Shown here: in pieces, positions 1 through 9,715 of the stretch
Position numbering within the stretch: position 1 is the first letter of the stretch
Layout: each line of letters starts with the position of its first letter
NCBI RefSeq assembly: GCF_000173775.1
Contig: NZ_ACCD01000010.1
Location: 60,954-124,953, forward strand
Source: Yersinia rohdei ATCC 43380
GTDB lineage: Bacteria; Pseudomonadota; Gammaproteobacteria; Enterobacterales; Enterobacteriaceae
DNA length: 64,000 nucleotides
Direction: 5' to 3'
Translations under genes and position numbers: made by a program
Notes under the pieces: generated by a model
What the model saw: only the letters and a program-made list of their open reading frames with translations
What the model was told of the DNA's origin: nothing
Databases searched by the model: none

Positions 1-32
1 TTGTTTTCCGCAATTTCGATTTTTTTAAGTAA

Positions 33-716
<684 letters not shown>

Positions 717-736
717 TTCTGAATGGTAAGATAGCT

Positions 737-767
737 AAGGCGGCCTGAGGTCGCCTTTATTATTTTA
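737..767 (+). terminator. Rho-independent terminator after adk
   Basis: AAGGCG at 737-742 pairs with CGCCTT at 752-757 around a short loop, and a T-rich tail follows. It lies 21 nt after the adk stop codon. Confidence 0.7.
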
Positions 768-834
768 CGGATACCGTCGAAACCTATTCGTCAGTGCAAA
801 TAATCGGCGTAATACCCACAACAAGGACTTCAGC

Positions 835-1818
835 ATGAAGCAAAGCAAGCTTGGCGTACTGATGGTTAATCTGGGCACCCCAGATGCCCCTACACCACAG
901 GCGGTCAAACGCTATCTGGCTGAATTCTTAAGTGACCGGCGGGTGGTAGATACCTCGCCCTGGCTGTGGTGGCCACTGTTACGTGGGGTTATTTTACCGA
1001 TTCGCTCCCCGCGCGTGGCAAAATTATATCAGTCTGTCTGGATGGACGAAGGTTCTCCGCTGTTGGTGTATAGCCGGCGGCAGCAAAAAGCGCTCGCGGC
1101 ACGAATGCCGGATATCCCAGTGGAGCTAGGCATGAGCTATGGCTCACCCAATCTACCGGGTGCTATTGATAAATTATTAGCACAAGGCGTGACCAGGCTG
1201 GTGGTATTACCGCTCTATCCACAATATTCGTGTTCGACAAGTGCGGCGGTTTGGGATGCTGTTGCGCGTATTTTGAAAGGCTACCGCCGCTTGCCATCAG
1301 TTACATTTATTCGTGATTATGCCGAGCATCCTGCTTATATTTCAGCATTGAAGCAAAGTGTCGAACTGGCATTTGAGCAGCATGGAAAGCCCGACCGCCT
1401 GGTTCTTTCTTTTCATGGTATTCCTAAACGTTACGCCCATTTAGGAGATGACTATCCACAGCGCTGTGAAGATACCAGCCGTGCATTACGCGCGGAGCTA
1501 ACTTTGCCCGCGGAACACGTCATGATGACCTATCAATCGCGATTTGGCCGCGAGCCGTGGCTGACACCTTATACTGACGAAACATTAAAAAGTTTACCTT
1601 CGCAAGGTGTGAAACATATTCAACTCGTCTGCCCCGGTTTTTCTGCTGATTGTCTGGAGACATTGGAAGAGATCAAAGAACAGAACCGAGAGATTTTCTT
1701 ACATGCGGGCGGTGAAAAATTTGAATACATTCCAGCACTGAACGACGACCAGGCGCATATTGATCTTTTAGAACAGCTAATAAAACAAGAGATTAACCCT
1801 GGGGCCCATTACTCATAA
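835..1818 (+). CDS. hemH: Ferrochelatase
   Basis: Last step of haem synthesis: inserts Fe2+ into protoporphyrin IX, at the inner face of the cytoplasmic membrane. The 327 residues fit the family (about 320). The N-terminus [14 protein letters not shown] and the segment [12 protein letters not shown], which carries the catalytic His, are typical. The C-terminal segment [15 protein letters not shown] is also a family signature. In Yersinia hemH marks the left edge of the surface-polysaccharide locus, and the next gene is indeed a flippase after a 350-nt AT-rich gap. Nothing unusual is seen. Confidence 0.97.
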   Translation: MKQSKLGVLMVNLGTPDAPTPQAVKRYLAEFLSDRRVVDTSPWLWWPLLRGVILPIRSPRVAKLYQSVWMDEGSPLLVYSRRQQKALAARMPDIPVELGMSYGSPNLPGAIDKLLAQGVTRLVVLPLYPQYSCSTSAAVWDAVARILKGYRRLPSVTFIRDYAEHPAYISALKQSVELAFEQHGKPDRLVLSFHGIPKRYAHLGDDYPQRCEDTSRALRAELTLPAEHVMMTYQSRFGREPWLTPYTDETLKSLPSQGVKHIQLVCPGFSADCLETLEEIKEQNREIFLHAGGEKFEYIPALNDDQAHIDLLEQLIKQEINPGAHYS

Positions 1819-2003
1819 TTTTGTCTGTTTTGACTACCACCAAAATGGTTTGTTATGACCTACTTTTGGCTCTCCCTTTTGCTTGTAATGCTTGTTTAGA
1901 TGTATAAGAATTAGACGTTTATGATTGGCTGGCGCATCAATAAATTATGTAACCTTTGGTTATAAAATATATTTTAAGTTTAATTTAGACTAAAACCTGA
2001 GAT

Positions 2004-2041
2004 CAGTGCATTGGTAGCTGTAAGCCAAGGGCGGTAGCGTG
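2004..2041 (+). promoter_or_regulatory. JUMPStart with ops element (RfaH recruitment site)
   Basis: The 38-nt stretch from CAGTGCATTGGTAGCTG to GGCGGTAGCGTG matches the JUMPStart consensus with few changes, and the ops core GGCGGTAGCGTG (2030-2041) is intact. JUMPStart elements lie in the leaders of enterobacterial polysaccharide operons. The ops element pauses RNA polymerase and loads RfaH, which allows read-through of long operons. It sits 130 nt before wzx, in the otherwise gene-free 1819-2170 interval. It implies that wzx to gne is one RfaH-dependent transcription unit. Confidence 0.9.
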
Positions 2042-2170
2042 TCTGGATTTAGGTTGATATTCTCATCATCAATTGTGAAAACTAAATTTTGCTTGATGAG
2101 AAAAAGAAGAACTAATTAATAGGCTTAACAAACATGAGCAATATCATTTAATCCATCGCTGGAAATTAAA

Positions 2171-3436
2171 ATGTCAGTGTTACGAAGAAATATTTTTTCT
2201 TTATTCATATTGCAAGGCAGTAATTATATTATTACCTTTCTGACCCTCCCGTATTTGACGCGAGTATTAGGGGTGGAAGGTTTTGGTGTTTATAGTCTTA
2301 CACTATCAATAGCCCAGTATTTTGTTATTTTTATTGATTTCGGGTTTAACTTATCAGCATCGAAAAGAATTGCCGAACATCAAAATGAACCTGAATATAT
2401 ATCCAGGGTTTTCTTCGAAACACTCTTTGCTAAATCAATACTCTGTCTCATATCGATACTTGGTATTGTTTTGTTTGCATTCGTCAGTTCATTCTCAATT
2501 ATTAGAAGTGAATTAATTTATACTGTTTTAATGCTAATAGGCACTGTATTAATGCCTATCTGGTTTTTCCAAGGGATAGAAAAACTGTCTGTTATTACCA
2601 AGTTAATGGTGATCTCTAGATTGGCATTATTGCCGTTATTCTTTATATTTGTTCGTAGTGATGCAGACATTAAACTTGCTATAATAATACAGTCGTCATT
2701 GAGTCTACTGGCTGGGATAATAGCAATAATATATATATATAAACAAAAATTAATACAAATAGTCAATTTTTCCAGTTTAAAAATAAGTCATACACTAAAA
2801 GATTCTCTGCCTATTTTCTGTGCCACGCTATCTAATAGTCTTTATACAATGAGCACCACCATTATCATCGGTATATTTAGCAGTGTTTATGAGGTCAGTA
2901 TATTTACGGCTGCGGACAGGATGAAAGGTGCCATTCTCGGCGTGTTTTTGATTTTGGGTAATGCTTTTTACCCTAGAATAAACGCCTTGCTTGTTAATAA
3001 TAAAGAACAAGCCTATGCATTGATACGAAAGATTTTTTATTGGCAAACTGCATTATGTTTGTTTATCATTTTATTTGTTGTTGTCTTTTCAAAATTGATT
3101 ACCAAAATAATGTTCGGAGAGGAATATTCAGAAGTTGCTCCTTTGTTAATATTGTTTTCTCCTGTTTATTTTCTTATCTTACAGTCGGCCGCTTTGGGTA
3201 ATTATATTTTACTGCCACATGGGCATAAAAAGGCCTATACAATCCTACCTATAGCATCAGCAATTATACATATTCCACTTTGTGCTTACCTGGCCTCAAA
3301 GTATGGGGCTTGGGGTGGAATAGTCTCGATTGTTACCGTTGAAGTTATATCATTAACTTTATTGGTCTTTATTCTAAAAAGAAAAAAATTATTATTCGAA
3401 ATTCTGTATAGAAATAAACAAAATTTAATTCAATAA
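2171..3436 (+). CDS. wzx: Wzx-type polysaccharide flippase
   Basis: Inner-membrane flippase expected to move an undecaprenyl-diphosphate-linked oligosaccharide to the periplasmic side. The 421-residue protein is hydrophobic throughout, with about 12 predicted membrane segments. The N-terminal pattern FSLFILQGSNYIITF followed by LPYLTRVLGVEGFG is characteristic of Wzx/RfbX of the MATE/MVF-like superfamily. It is the first gene after JUMPStart and is very AT-rich compared with hemH and gsk, which suggests acquisition by transfer. No wzy is found in the cluster, so the substrate is probably a finished short oligosaccharide (outer core type), not a repeat unit for polymerisation. Confidence 0.9.
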   Translation: MSVLRRNIFSLFILQGSNYIITFLTLPYLTRVLGVEGFGVYSLTLSIAQYFVIFIDFGFNLSASKRIAEHQNEPEYISRVFFETLFAKSILCLISILGIVLFAFVSSFSIIRSELIYTVLMLIGTVLMPIWFFQGIEKLSVITKLMVISRLALLPLFFIFVRSDADIKLAIIIQSSLSLLAGIIAIIYIYKQKLIQIVNFSSLKISHTLKDSLPIFCATLSNSLYTMSTTIIIGIFSSVYEVSIFTAADRMKGAILGVFLILGNAFYPRINALLVNNKEQAYALIRKIFYWQTALCLFIILFVVVFSKLITKIMFGEEYSEVAPLLILFSPVYFLILQSAALGNYILLPHGHKKAYTILPIASAIIHIPLCAYLASKYGAWGGIVSIVTVEVISLTLLVFILKRKKLLFEILYRNKQNLIQ

Positions 3437-3451
3437 GGTATAGAAAACAGA

Positions 3452-4330
3452 ATGATAGCAGTTACCGTGTTTACACCAACATTCAATCGAGCTGATTTAT
3501 TAAAGCGTTGTTACCTGTCTATTTTGCAGCAAAATAGAGATGATATCGAGTGGTTAATAATCGATGATGGTTCAATAGACAACACGGCAGAAGTGATTAA
3601 AGAATTTAAAAATGAGAATAAAGTAAAAATAAATTATATATATCAAGAAAATAGCGGAAAACAAGCCGCCTGGAACTTAGCTGTTAACAAAGCAAATGGT
3701 GAATACTTTATCGGTTTAGATTCTGATGATGCTCTGGTTGCTGGTTCTATTGATAAATTACTTTCAATAAATACGGTATTTGATGATAAAGAAATCATGG
3801 GTATTAGAGCGGTTTCAGTGAGTTCAGCAACAATGAAGCCCAACAATGCTTATTTATTAAATGAAGATAAAAAAAGTTCATGGTTTGATGAGTTTCAATC
3901 AGGAATTAAAGGCGAGCGAATTGATTTTTTTAAAACTGAGTTATTGCGAAAATATCTCTACCCAATAACCTCGGGTGTGAAGTTTATTCCTGAAATTTGG
4001 TTTTATAGTACTGTATCTAAAGAGTATTGTTTTTACTACAGCTCAATTCAAGTGCGTATCTTTTTCGATGATGAAGAAACTAATCGATTGAGTAAGTCAT
4101 CAATAAAAAAACATGCGATAGGTCACTATATATCACGTAAGGCTTTACTGGATAATGTACCTAAAAAAATATGGCTATCTCGACCAGTCGATTTTATAAA
4201 ATCTGTTGTACGCCTTAATCAGGCTTTAACTATGATTGATAGCAAATATATCGACCATAGCAAATCCTCTATCTTAGTGAAAATTGTTGCATTGCCTGGT
4301 GTGATAATGAATAAAATTAAAAGGCAATAG
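3452..4330 (+). CDS. GT-A family 2 glycosyltransferase
   Basis: Cytoplasmic glycosyltransferase that should add one sugar to the lipid-linked outer-core oligosaccharide. The first 115 residues form a GT2 nucleotide-binding fold: VFTPTFNRADLLKRC at the start, LIIDDGSIDNT at about 35-45, and the metal-binding LDSDDA (DXD) at about 93-98. The 292 residues are normal for GT2. It starts 15 nt after wzx and ends 8 nt before the next transferase, so it is part of the same operon. AT-rich. The donor and acceptor cannot be told from the sequence. It takes the place of wbcK in the O:3 outer-core cluster, but orthology was not tested. Confidence 0.85.
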   Translation: MIAVTVFTPTFNRADLLKRCYLSILQQNRDDIEWLIIDDGSIDNTAEVIKEFKNENKVKINYIYQENSGKQAAWNLAVNKANGEYFIGLDSDDALVAGSIDKLLSINTVFDDKEIMGIRAVSVSSATMKPNNAYLLNEDKKSSWFDEFQSGIKGERIDFFKTELLRKYLYPITSGVKFIPEIWFYSTVSKEYCFYYSSIQVRIFFDDEETNRLSKSSIKKHAIGHYISRKALLDNVPKKIWLSRPVDFIKSVVRLNQALTMIDSKYIDHSKSSILVKIVALPGVIMNKIKRQ

Positions 4331-4338
4331 GGTATTTT

Positions 4339-5421
4339 ATGAAGAAAGTTGCTTTCTTTGGTGGCGATATCAGCCATACCGGTGGGACTGAGCGAGTAAG
4401 CATTGCTCTGGCTAACTACCTGGTTAACTATGGCTATCAGGTTGTCATTATCAGTTTGAGTGGCAGCACCCCGCCTAAATTTCATGTGGATGAACGCGTT
4501 AAATTAGTATCAATCTTTGATAAGAAAAGGCGTTTTTCACTGGCCTATTTTTCTGTTGTTTCGAGATTGCGCCGTATTTTAAAAGATGAATCCATAGATG
4601 TGCTTATTGATGTGGATACGATGTTAGCATTATTCAGCACTGTTGCCGTGATAGGGACAGGTATTAAGCATATTTCGTGGGAGCATTTTAATTATAAAAG
4701 TAATTTAACTGTAAAGTCGCGAAAACTTGCCAGAAGAGTGGCTGCTAAATATGCTGATGCCGTCGTCACTCTGACAGAGAAAGATCGTGAATATTGGTTA
4801 GCAGAAAACCCATATCCTGAAAAAATAATATCAATACCCAACCCATTACCTTTTGAACCCGACAGCGAACTTAACACAAAAAACAAAAAAACAATCTTGG
4901 CATTAGGGCGTCTAAATTATCAGAAAGGTTTTGATCTGTTGCTAGATATTTGGGCTGGAATTGAAAGTAATAATAATGGCTGGCAACTTATTATTGCCGG
5001 TGATGGTGAAGATAAAAAACTATTATTGGATAAAATAAAAGAGTTAAAGCTAAAAAATGTGGAATTACTTCCAGCCACCCAGAATGTCAGAGACTTATAT
5101 AACCAGTCTGCAATCTATGTAATGACCTCTCGTTTTGAAGGTTTTCCTATGGTGTTACTTGAAGCCAAGGCCTGCGGGCTGCCCATTATTGCCTATGATT
5201 GTGATACTGGCCCCTCGGACTTGATCGCGGATAACGAGGATGGCTATCTTGTGCCATTTGCCGATAGTGACACATTTATTACCAGACTTCTGAAACTGAT
5301 AAAGGATGATAATTTAAGAGAAGCAATGTCAATAAAGTCATTGGCCAGCGCTGAAAAATATAAGATAGAATCTACTATTGGAAACAAGTGGAAGAGTTTG
5401 ATAAATAACATTAATAACTAA
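4339..5421 (+). CDS. GT-B family 4 glycosyltransferase
   Basis: Retaining glycosyltransferase of the GT4 type, presumed to build the outer-core oligosaccharide on the cytoplasmic face. The N-terminal half begins KVAFFGGDISHTGGTERV, the glycine-rich acceptor loop of GT-B enzymes. The C-terminal half has the nucleotide-sugar binding E-X7-E pattern in FEGFPMVLLEAKACGLP (about residues 265-281). The length of 360 is usual. It follows the GT2 gene by 8 nt. The GTERVSIALANYL start recalls enzymes that add galactose or HexNAc to lipid-linked glycans, but I cannot assign the sugar. Confidence 0.87.
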   Translation: MKKVAFFGGDISHTGGTERVSIALANYLVNYGYQVVIISLSGSTPPKFHVDERVKLVSIFDKKRRFSLAYFSVVSRLRRILKDESIDVLIDVDTMLALFSTVAVIGTGIKHISWEHFNYKSNLTVKSRKLARRVAAKYADAVVTLTEKDREYWLAENPYPEKIISIPNPLPFEPDSELNTKNKKTILALGRLNYQKGFDLLLDIWAGIESNNNGWQLIIAGDGEDKKLLLDKIKELKLKNVELLPATQNVRDLYNQSAIYVMTSRFEGFPMVLLEAKACGLPIIAYDCDTGPSDLIADNEDGYLVPFADSDTFITRLLKLIKDDNLREAMSIKSLASAEKYKIESTIGNKWKSLINNINN

Positions 5422-5459
5422 AAATCAGCGTTTAATTTTCAATAGAATGAGAGGCATCA

Positions 5460-6566
5460 GTGAACATATTATATATTATCACCGGACTTGGTATGGGAGG
5501 GGCCGAGAAGCAAACCGTCTTAATTGCTAATAAAATGTATGAAGCGGGTCATAAAGTTATGATTGTGTCTCTCACTGGCGAGACACTAGTGAAACCCCAA
5601 AATGGGGTTCAGTTAAGTGAGTTAAAGTTAGATAAAACTCCTTTTAGCTTGTTCAAAGGTTTATTCGCAGTTAGAAGAATAACAAAAAAATTTAAACCTG
5701 ATGTTGTCCATAGTCATATGTTTCATGCCAATATCTTTGCCAGAGTTCTACGGCTGCTTACACATATTCCTGTTTTAATATGCACAGCTCATAATACCAA
5801 TGAGGGCAGTTCTTTGCGGATGTTGGCATATAAATATACTGACAAACTCGCGACTATTTCTACTAATGTTAGCCAGGATGCAGTGGATTCATTTATTCGC
5901 AAAGGTGCAGCGAAGCCAGATAGAATGATTGCTGTATCTAATGGTATTGATACTTCCCAATTCGATTTTTCACTAAATGATAGAAATGTTAAAAGAGCAG
6001 AGCTAGGGCTTGCGGATGAAACGCCTATGCTACTCAGTGTTGGTCGATTAACTGAAGCAAAGGATTATCCTAACTTACTGACTGCATATTCTTTACTGCT
6101 AAAAAATAACATTTTTCAGAATGTACCTCGCCTATATATTGTCGGGACAGGTCATCTTGATGCTCATCTGGAAAGTATGGCTAAAGAGTTAAATATTGAT
6201 AAATACCTGACATTTCTTGGGCAAAGAGATGATATCCGGCAATTAATGTGTGCTACTGATATCTTTGTTCTGTCTTCCGAATGGGAAGGTTTCCCGCTCG
6301 TAATTACTGAAGCCATGGCATGTAAGAAAATGATCGTTGCTACGGATGCCGGTGGTATAAAAGAGGCTTTAGGTGATTGTGGTGCAGTTGTTCCAATAAA
6401 AGATCCGGTCAGTTTATCTCAAGAAATAAATAAAATGATAAATTTATCTGATAAAGAAAAAGAGATATTAGCTAATAGAGTTAGAGAGCGGATTATAAAA
6501 ACAAATTCTATTGAAAAAATAATAGAACGCTGGATGTCTATTTATACCCAATATAAAAGTAAATGA
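5460..6566 (+). CDS. GT-B family 4 glycosyltransferase
   Basis: Second GT4-type transferase of the cluster, 368 residues. GTG is taken as the start because GAGAGG lies 5 nt upstream and the family N-terminus (ILYIITGLGMGGAEKQ) begins directly after it. LLSVGRLTEAKDYPNLL at mid-protein and WEGFPLVITEAMACK near residue 278 give the GT-B donor site with its two glutamates. HSHMFHANIFARVLR is a typical GT4 acceptor-domain segment. It sits 38 nt after the previous gene in the same operon. Sugar specificity is unknown. Confidence 0.87.
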   Translation: MNILYIITGLGMGGAEKQTVLIANKMYEAGHKVMIVSLTGETLVKPQNGVQLSELKLDKTPFSLFKGLFAVRRITKKFKPDVVHSHMFHANIFARVLRLLTHIPVLICTAHNTNEGSSLRMLAYKYTDKLATISTNVSQDAVDSFIRKGAAKPDRMIAVSNGIDTSQFDFSLNDRNVKRAELGLADETPMLLSVGRLTEAKDYPNLLTAYSLLLKNNIFQNVPRLYIVGTGHLDAHLESMAKELNIDKYLTFLGQRDDIRQLMCATDIFVLSSEWEGFPLVITEAMACKKMIVATDAGGIKEALGDCGAVVPIKDPVSLSQEINKMINLSDKEKEILANRVRERIIKTNSIEKIIERWMSIYTQYKSK

Positions 6567-6642
6567 TAAGTTTGATCGAAATATAATGAAAGTTGAAGGT
6601 GTATTTATAGTTTGTGTAACTATGAAATGAATTGGGGTTAAA

Positions 6643-7668
6643 ATGTCAAAATTAATGCTATTAATATCAGTGTTCTTTATTGCTTCCGCAATACTAACGT
6701 ATTTATTACGTTTTTATGCATTAAAACATAATATTATTGATACACCTAATTCTCGAAGTTCGCATGTTATCCCAACCCCAAGGGGCGGCGGGGTAGCAAT
6801 AGTTATCAGCTTCCTCATAGGGATAATCTTGTTTTATTTTCAAGGTTATCTGCCTCTTTTATCGACGGTAGGATTAATTGTATCTGGTGGGGTAATTGCA
6901 CTAGTGGGTTTTTGGGATGACCACGGGCATATTGCGGCTCGTTGGCGTCTTCTGGCGCATTTTTCAGCAGCTGCATTTTTGTTATTTTGTTTGGGTGGTT
7001 TCCCGCCATTAATTATCTCCGGATACAGTATAAATCTTGGAATTTTTGGTAGCCTGTTTGGATTGTTATTCCTGGTATGGATGCTGAATCTCTATAATTT
7101 TATGGACGGTATAGATGGTTTAGCCAGTATCCAAGCCATAACCTCCTGTCTTGGTGCTATTCTCATCTATGCTATCAGCGCTGATAACATTGCACTGGAC
7201 AATTATCTGGTTCTTTGGTTACTTGCGAGTGCTGTTTTAGGATTTTTACTGTGGAATTTCCCACCGGCGAAAATATTTATGGGGGATGCCGGTAGCGGAT
7301 TTTTAGGACTGATAATTGGGGCTTTAGCGATAAATGCGGGTTGGATAGAAACGAAATTTTTCTTCTGTTGGCTGATTCTGTTGGGGCTATTTATTGTTGA
7401 TGCAACCTGGACTTTGGTACGTAGAGTGCTTGGTGGCTTTAAAGTTTATGAAGCTCATCGCAGTCATGGCTATCAGATTTTCGCGAGAAAGTGTAAACGT
7501 CATTTACCGGTAACATTATCAGCCATTGCCATAAATGTTATCTGGCTATTCCCTATTGCATTACTGGTTGGGTTAAACATAGTTAATCCGATAATAGCAT
7601 TGATTATTTCCTATATTCCTCTTTTGTTTATTGATTATAAGCTTAATGCCGGTGTGAATAATAATTAA
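6643..7668 (+). CDS. wbcO: WecA-like undecaprenyl-phosphate HexNAc-1-P transferase
   Basis: Polytopic inner-membrane enzyme of the MraY/WecA family that starts oligosaccharide synthesis by transferring a sugar-1-phosphate to undecaprenyl phosphate. Visible family motifs: an Asp-rich loop (VGFWDDHGHIAARWR) near residue 90, NLYNFMDGIDGLA near 150, MGDAGSGFLG near 218 and the HRSHGYQ basic loop near 277. The 341 residues and about 10-11 membrane helices fit. It lies just before the 4,6-dehydratase, as wbcO lies before wbcP in the Y. enterocolitica O:3 outer-core cluster. The symbol rests on that order and on family, not on an alignment. Confidence 0.85.
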   Translation: MSKLMLLISVFFIASAILTYLLRFYALKHNIIDTPNSRSSHVIPTPRGGGVAIVISFLIGIILFYFQGYLPLLSTVGLIVSGGVIALVGFWDDHGHIAARWRLLAHFSAAAFLLFCLGGFPPLIISGYSINLGIFGSLFGLLFLVWMLNLYNFMDGIDGLASIQAITSCLGAILIYAISADNIALDNYLVLWLLASAVLGFLLWNFPPAKIFMGDAGSGFLGLIIGALAINAGWIETKFFFCWLILLGLFIVDATWTLVRRVLGGFKVYEAHRSHGYQIFARKCKRHLPVTLSAIAINVIWLFPIALLVGLNIVNPIIALIISYIPLLFIDYKLNAGVNNN

Positions 7669-7743
7669 CTTTTTTAGTTTGTAATGATATACCGGGTTAA
7701 TTCAGTATTAAAATGGCGTATTCCGTCTTGGGGTTGGTATTAT

Positions 7744-9660
7744 ATGTTTCCCATTTTTTTATTATCTTTACCAAGATCTATTAAGCGAATCATTATGCTG
7801 CTGTTAGATGCTTTTCTAATTACGCTGGCATATTGGGGCGCTTTCTGGGTGCGACTGGATGTAGACAGCCCATTTACCAGTGTTTCACAATGGGTGGCAT
7901 TGGCCGTAATTATCCCTCCGACTCTTTTTGTCTTTATTCGACTGGGGTTGTATCGGACGGTATTACGTTATGTCAGTGCTCAAATTGTTCGTGTCGTGCT
8001 CGCCGGTGTTGTATTGTCCTCCGGTTTACTGGTGTTCGGTTCTTATTTCTTAGGTGTATATTTGCCAAGAACCGTCTCTTTGATGTTCTTTGTTTTCTCG
8101 TTGGTTCTCATCTGTGGTTCACGGCTATTTTTTCGCATGCTATTAAACTATGGTGTCAGAGGTCAGATACCGGTAGTTATTTATGGTGCGGGCGCTTCCG
8201 GCCGACAATTACTACCTGCCCTCACACAGGCAAGTGAGTATTTCCCCATTGCTTTCATCGATGATAATCCTAAGTTACATAAAGCAGTTATTCATGGTGT
8301 GACCGTCTATCCCTCAGAAAAGCTAGAGTATTTAATTGGCCGCTATGGTATCAAGAAAATATTGCTCGCAATGCCGAGTGTTAGTCAAAGCCAGCGCCGG
8401 GCAGTCGTCGGTAAACTTGAAAATCTTTCTTGTGAAGTGCTCTCTATTCCAGGTATGTCAGATTTAGTTGAAGGTCGGGCGCAAATCAGTAGCTTAAAGA
8501 AAGTGTCAATCGAGGAATTGCTGGGCAGAGATCCTGTAGAACCTGATCAAAAACTATTAGCTAAAAATATTAAAGACAAAGTGGTCATGGTGACAGGGGC
8601 TGGCGGATCAATTGGTTCGGAATTGTGTCGCCAAATTATCTTCGAAAATCCAAGCATGTTAATTCTGTTTGATATTTCTGAATTTTCACTTTATGCCATT
8701 GATAACGAAATAGCCGCAATTTGCCGGAATCATCACCTTGATACAAAGCTGGTAGCTCTACTTGGGTCAGTACAAAGTGAAAAACGGTTAGCTCAAGTGA
8801 TGGCCAATTTCAATGTTAATACTGTTTATCATGCCGCTGCCTATAAACATGTTCCCCTTGTTGAGAATAACGTGATTGAGGGGGTGAGAAATAATATATT
8901 CGGCACGCTCTCTTGCGCCAAAGCAGCAATTAAATCTGGGGTTGAAAAATTTGTTTTAATCTCTACGGATAAAGCCGTGCGGCCAACCAATACTATGGGC
9001 GCAACTAAGAGAATGGCTGAGCTGATATTACAGGCATTATCAAAGGAGCAAAATAAAACGAAGTTTTGTATGGTTCGCTTTGGTAATGTGCTTGGATCTT
9101 CAGGTTCTGTTGTCCCACTCTTTAAGAAACAAATCGCTGAGGGTGGCCCTATCACTCTCACCCATAAAGATATTATTCGCTACTTTATGACCATTCCAGA
9201 AGCGGCTCAACTGGTTATTCAAGCTGGTGCTATGGGGCAAGGAGGCGATGTTTTTGTCTTGGATATGGGGGACCCGGTTAAAATTATTGATTTGGCTAAA
9301 CGGATGATTAACCTTTCGGGGCTTTCAATTAAAAATGAAGACAATCCCGATGGCGATATTGCGATAGAGGTTTCAGGTTTACGTCCTGGTGAAAAGTTAT
9401 ATGAAGAGTTGCTGATTGGGGAATCTGTACAGAATACTTATCACCCACGAATAATGACAGCAACTGAAGTTATGCTGGAATGGGAGCATTTGAACATTTT
9501 GTTAAATAGAATTGAGACTGCCTGTGATGATTTTAATTATGAATCTATCCGCGCTCTATTATTAGAAGCACCTACAGGGTTTCAACCAACAGATGGTATT
9601 TGCGACTTAGTTTGGCAAAAGACTCATGAGGAAAATGCAAAAAGACTCACTGTTCATTAA
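7744..9660 (+). CDS. wbcP: WbpM/FlaA1-type UDP-GlcNAc 4,6-dehydratase, membrane-anchored
   Basis: Makes a UDP-2-acetamido-2,6-dideoxy-4-keto-hexose, the precursor of the first outer-core sugar. From this start the N-terminal part has four membrane helices (about residues 10-130), then a CoA-binding-like Rossmann segment (VVIYGAGASGRQLL) and, in the C-terminal half, the catalytic extended SDR domain with VTGAGGSIGSELCRQ, YHAAAYKHVPLVE and LISTDKAVRPTNTMG. The last segment shows the WbpM-class replacement of the usual catalytic Tyr by Met (TMGATK). An ATG 60 nt upstream (7684) is in frame, but GGGG before 7744 and the family N-terminus (FLLSLPRSIKR) favour the later start. No 4-reductase follows it. 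Confidence 0.88.
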   Translation: MFPIFLLSLPRSIKRIIMLLLDAFLITLAYWGAFWVRLDVDSPFTSVSQWVALAVIIPPTLFVFIRLGLYRTVLRYVSAQIVRVVLAGVVLSSGLLVFGSYFLGVYLPRTVSLMFFVFSLVLICGSRLFFRMLLNYGVRGQIPVVIYGAGASGRQLLPALTQASEYFPIAFIDDNPKLHKAVIHGVTVYPSEKLEYLIGRYGIKKILLAMPSVSQSQRRAVVGKLENLSCEVLSIPGMSDLVEGRAQISSLKKVSIEELLGRDPVEPDQKLLAKNIKDKVVMVTGAGGSIGSELCRQIIFENPSMLILFDISEFSLYAIDNEIAAICRNHHLDTKLVALLGSVQSEKRLAQVMANFNVNTVYHAAAYKHVPLVENNVIEGVRNNIFGTLSCAKAAIKSGVEKFVLISTDKAVRPTNTMGATKRMAELILQALSKEQNKTKFCMVRFGNVLGSSGSVVPLFKKQIAEGGPITLTHKDIIRYFMTIPEAAQLVIQAGAMGQGGDVFVLDMGDPVKIIDLAKRMINLSGLSIKNEDNPDGDIAIEVSGLRPGEKLYEELLIGESVQNTYHPRIMTATEVMLEWEHLNILLNRIETACDDFNYESIRALLLEAPTGFQPTDGICDLVWQKTHEENAKRLTVH

Positions 9661-9715
9661 TGGTTTGTAGTCTGCTATCTGGCTATATTTGCATTCTAAT
9701 GTTTATGGAACTGAT

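Noticed and set aside
7684..7743. Upstream start of the 4,6-dehydratase
   Set aside because: In frame, but without a ribosome site, and the extra 20 residues do not fit the family N-terminus.
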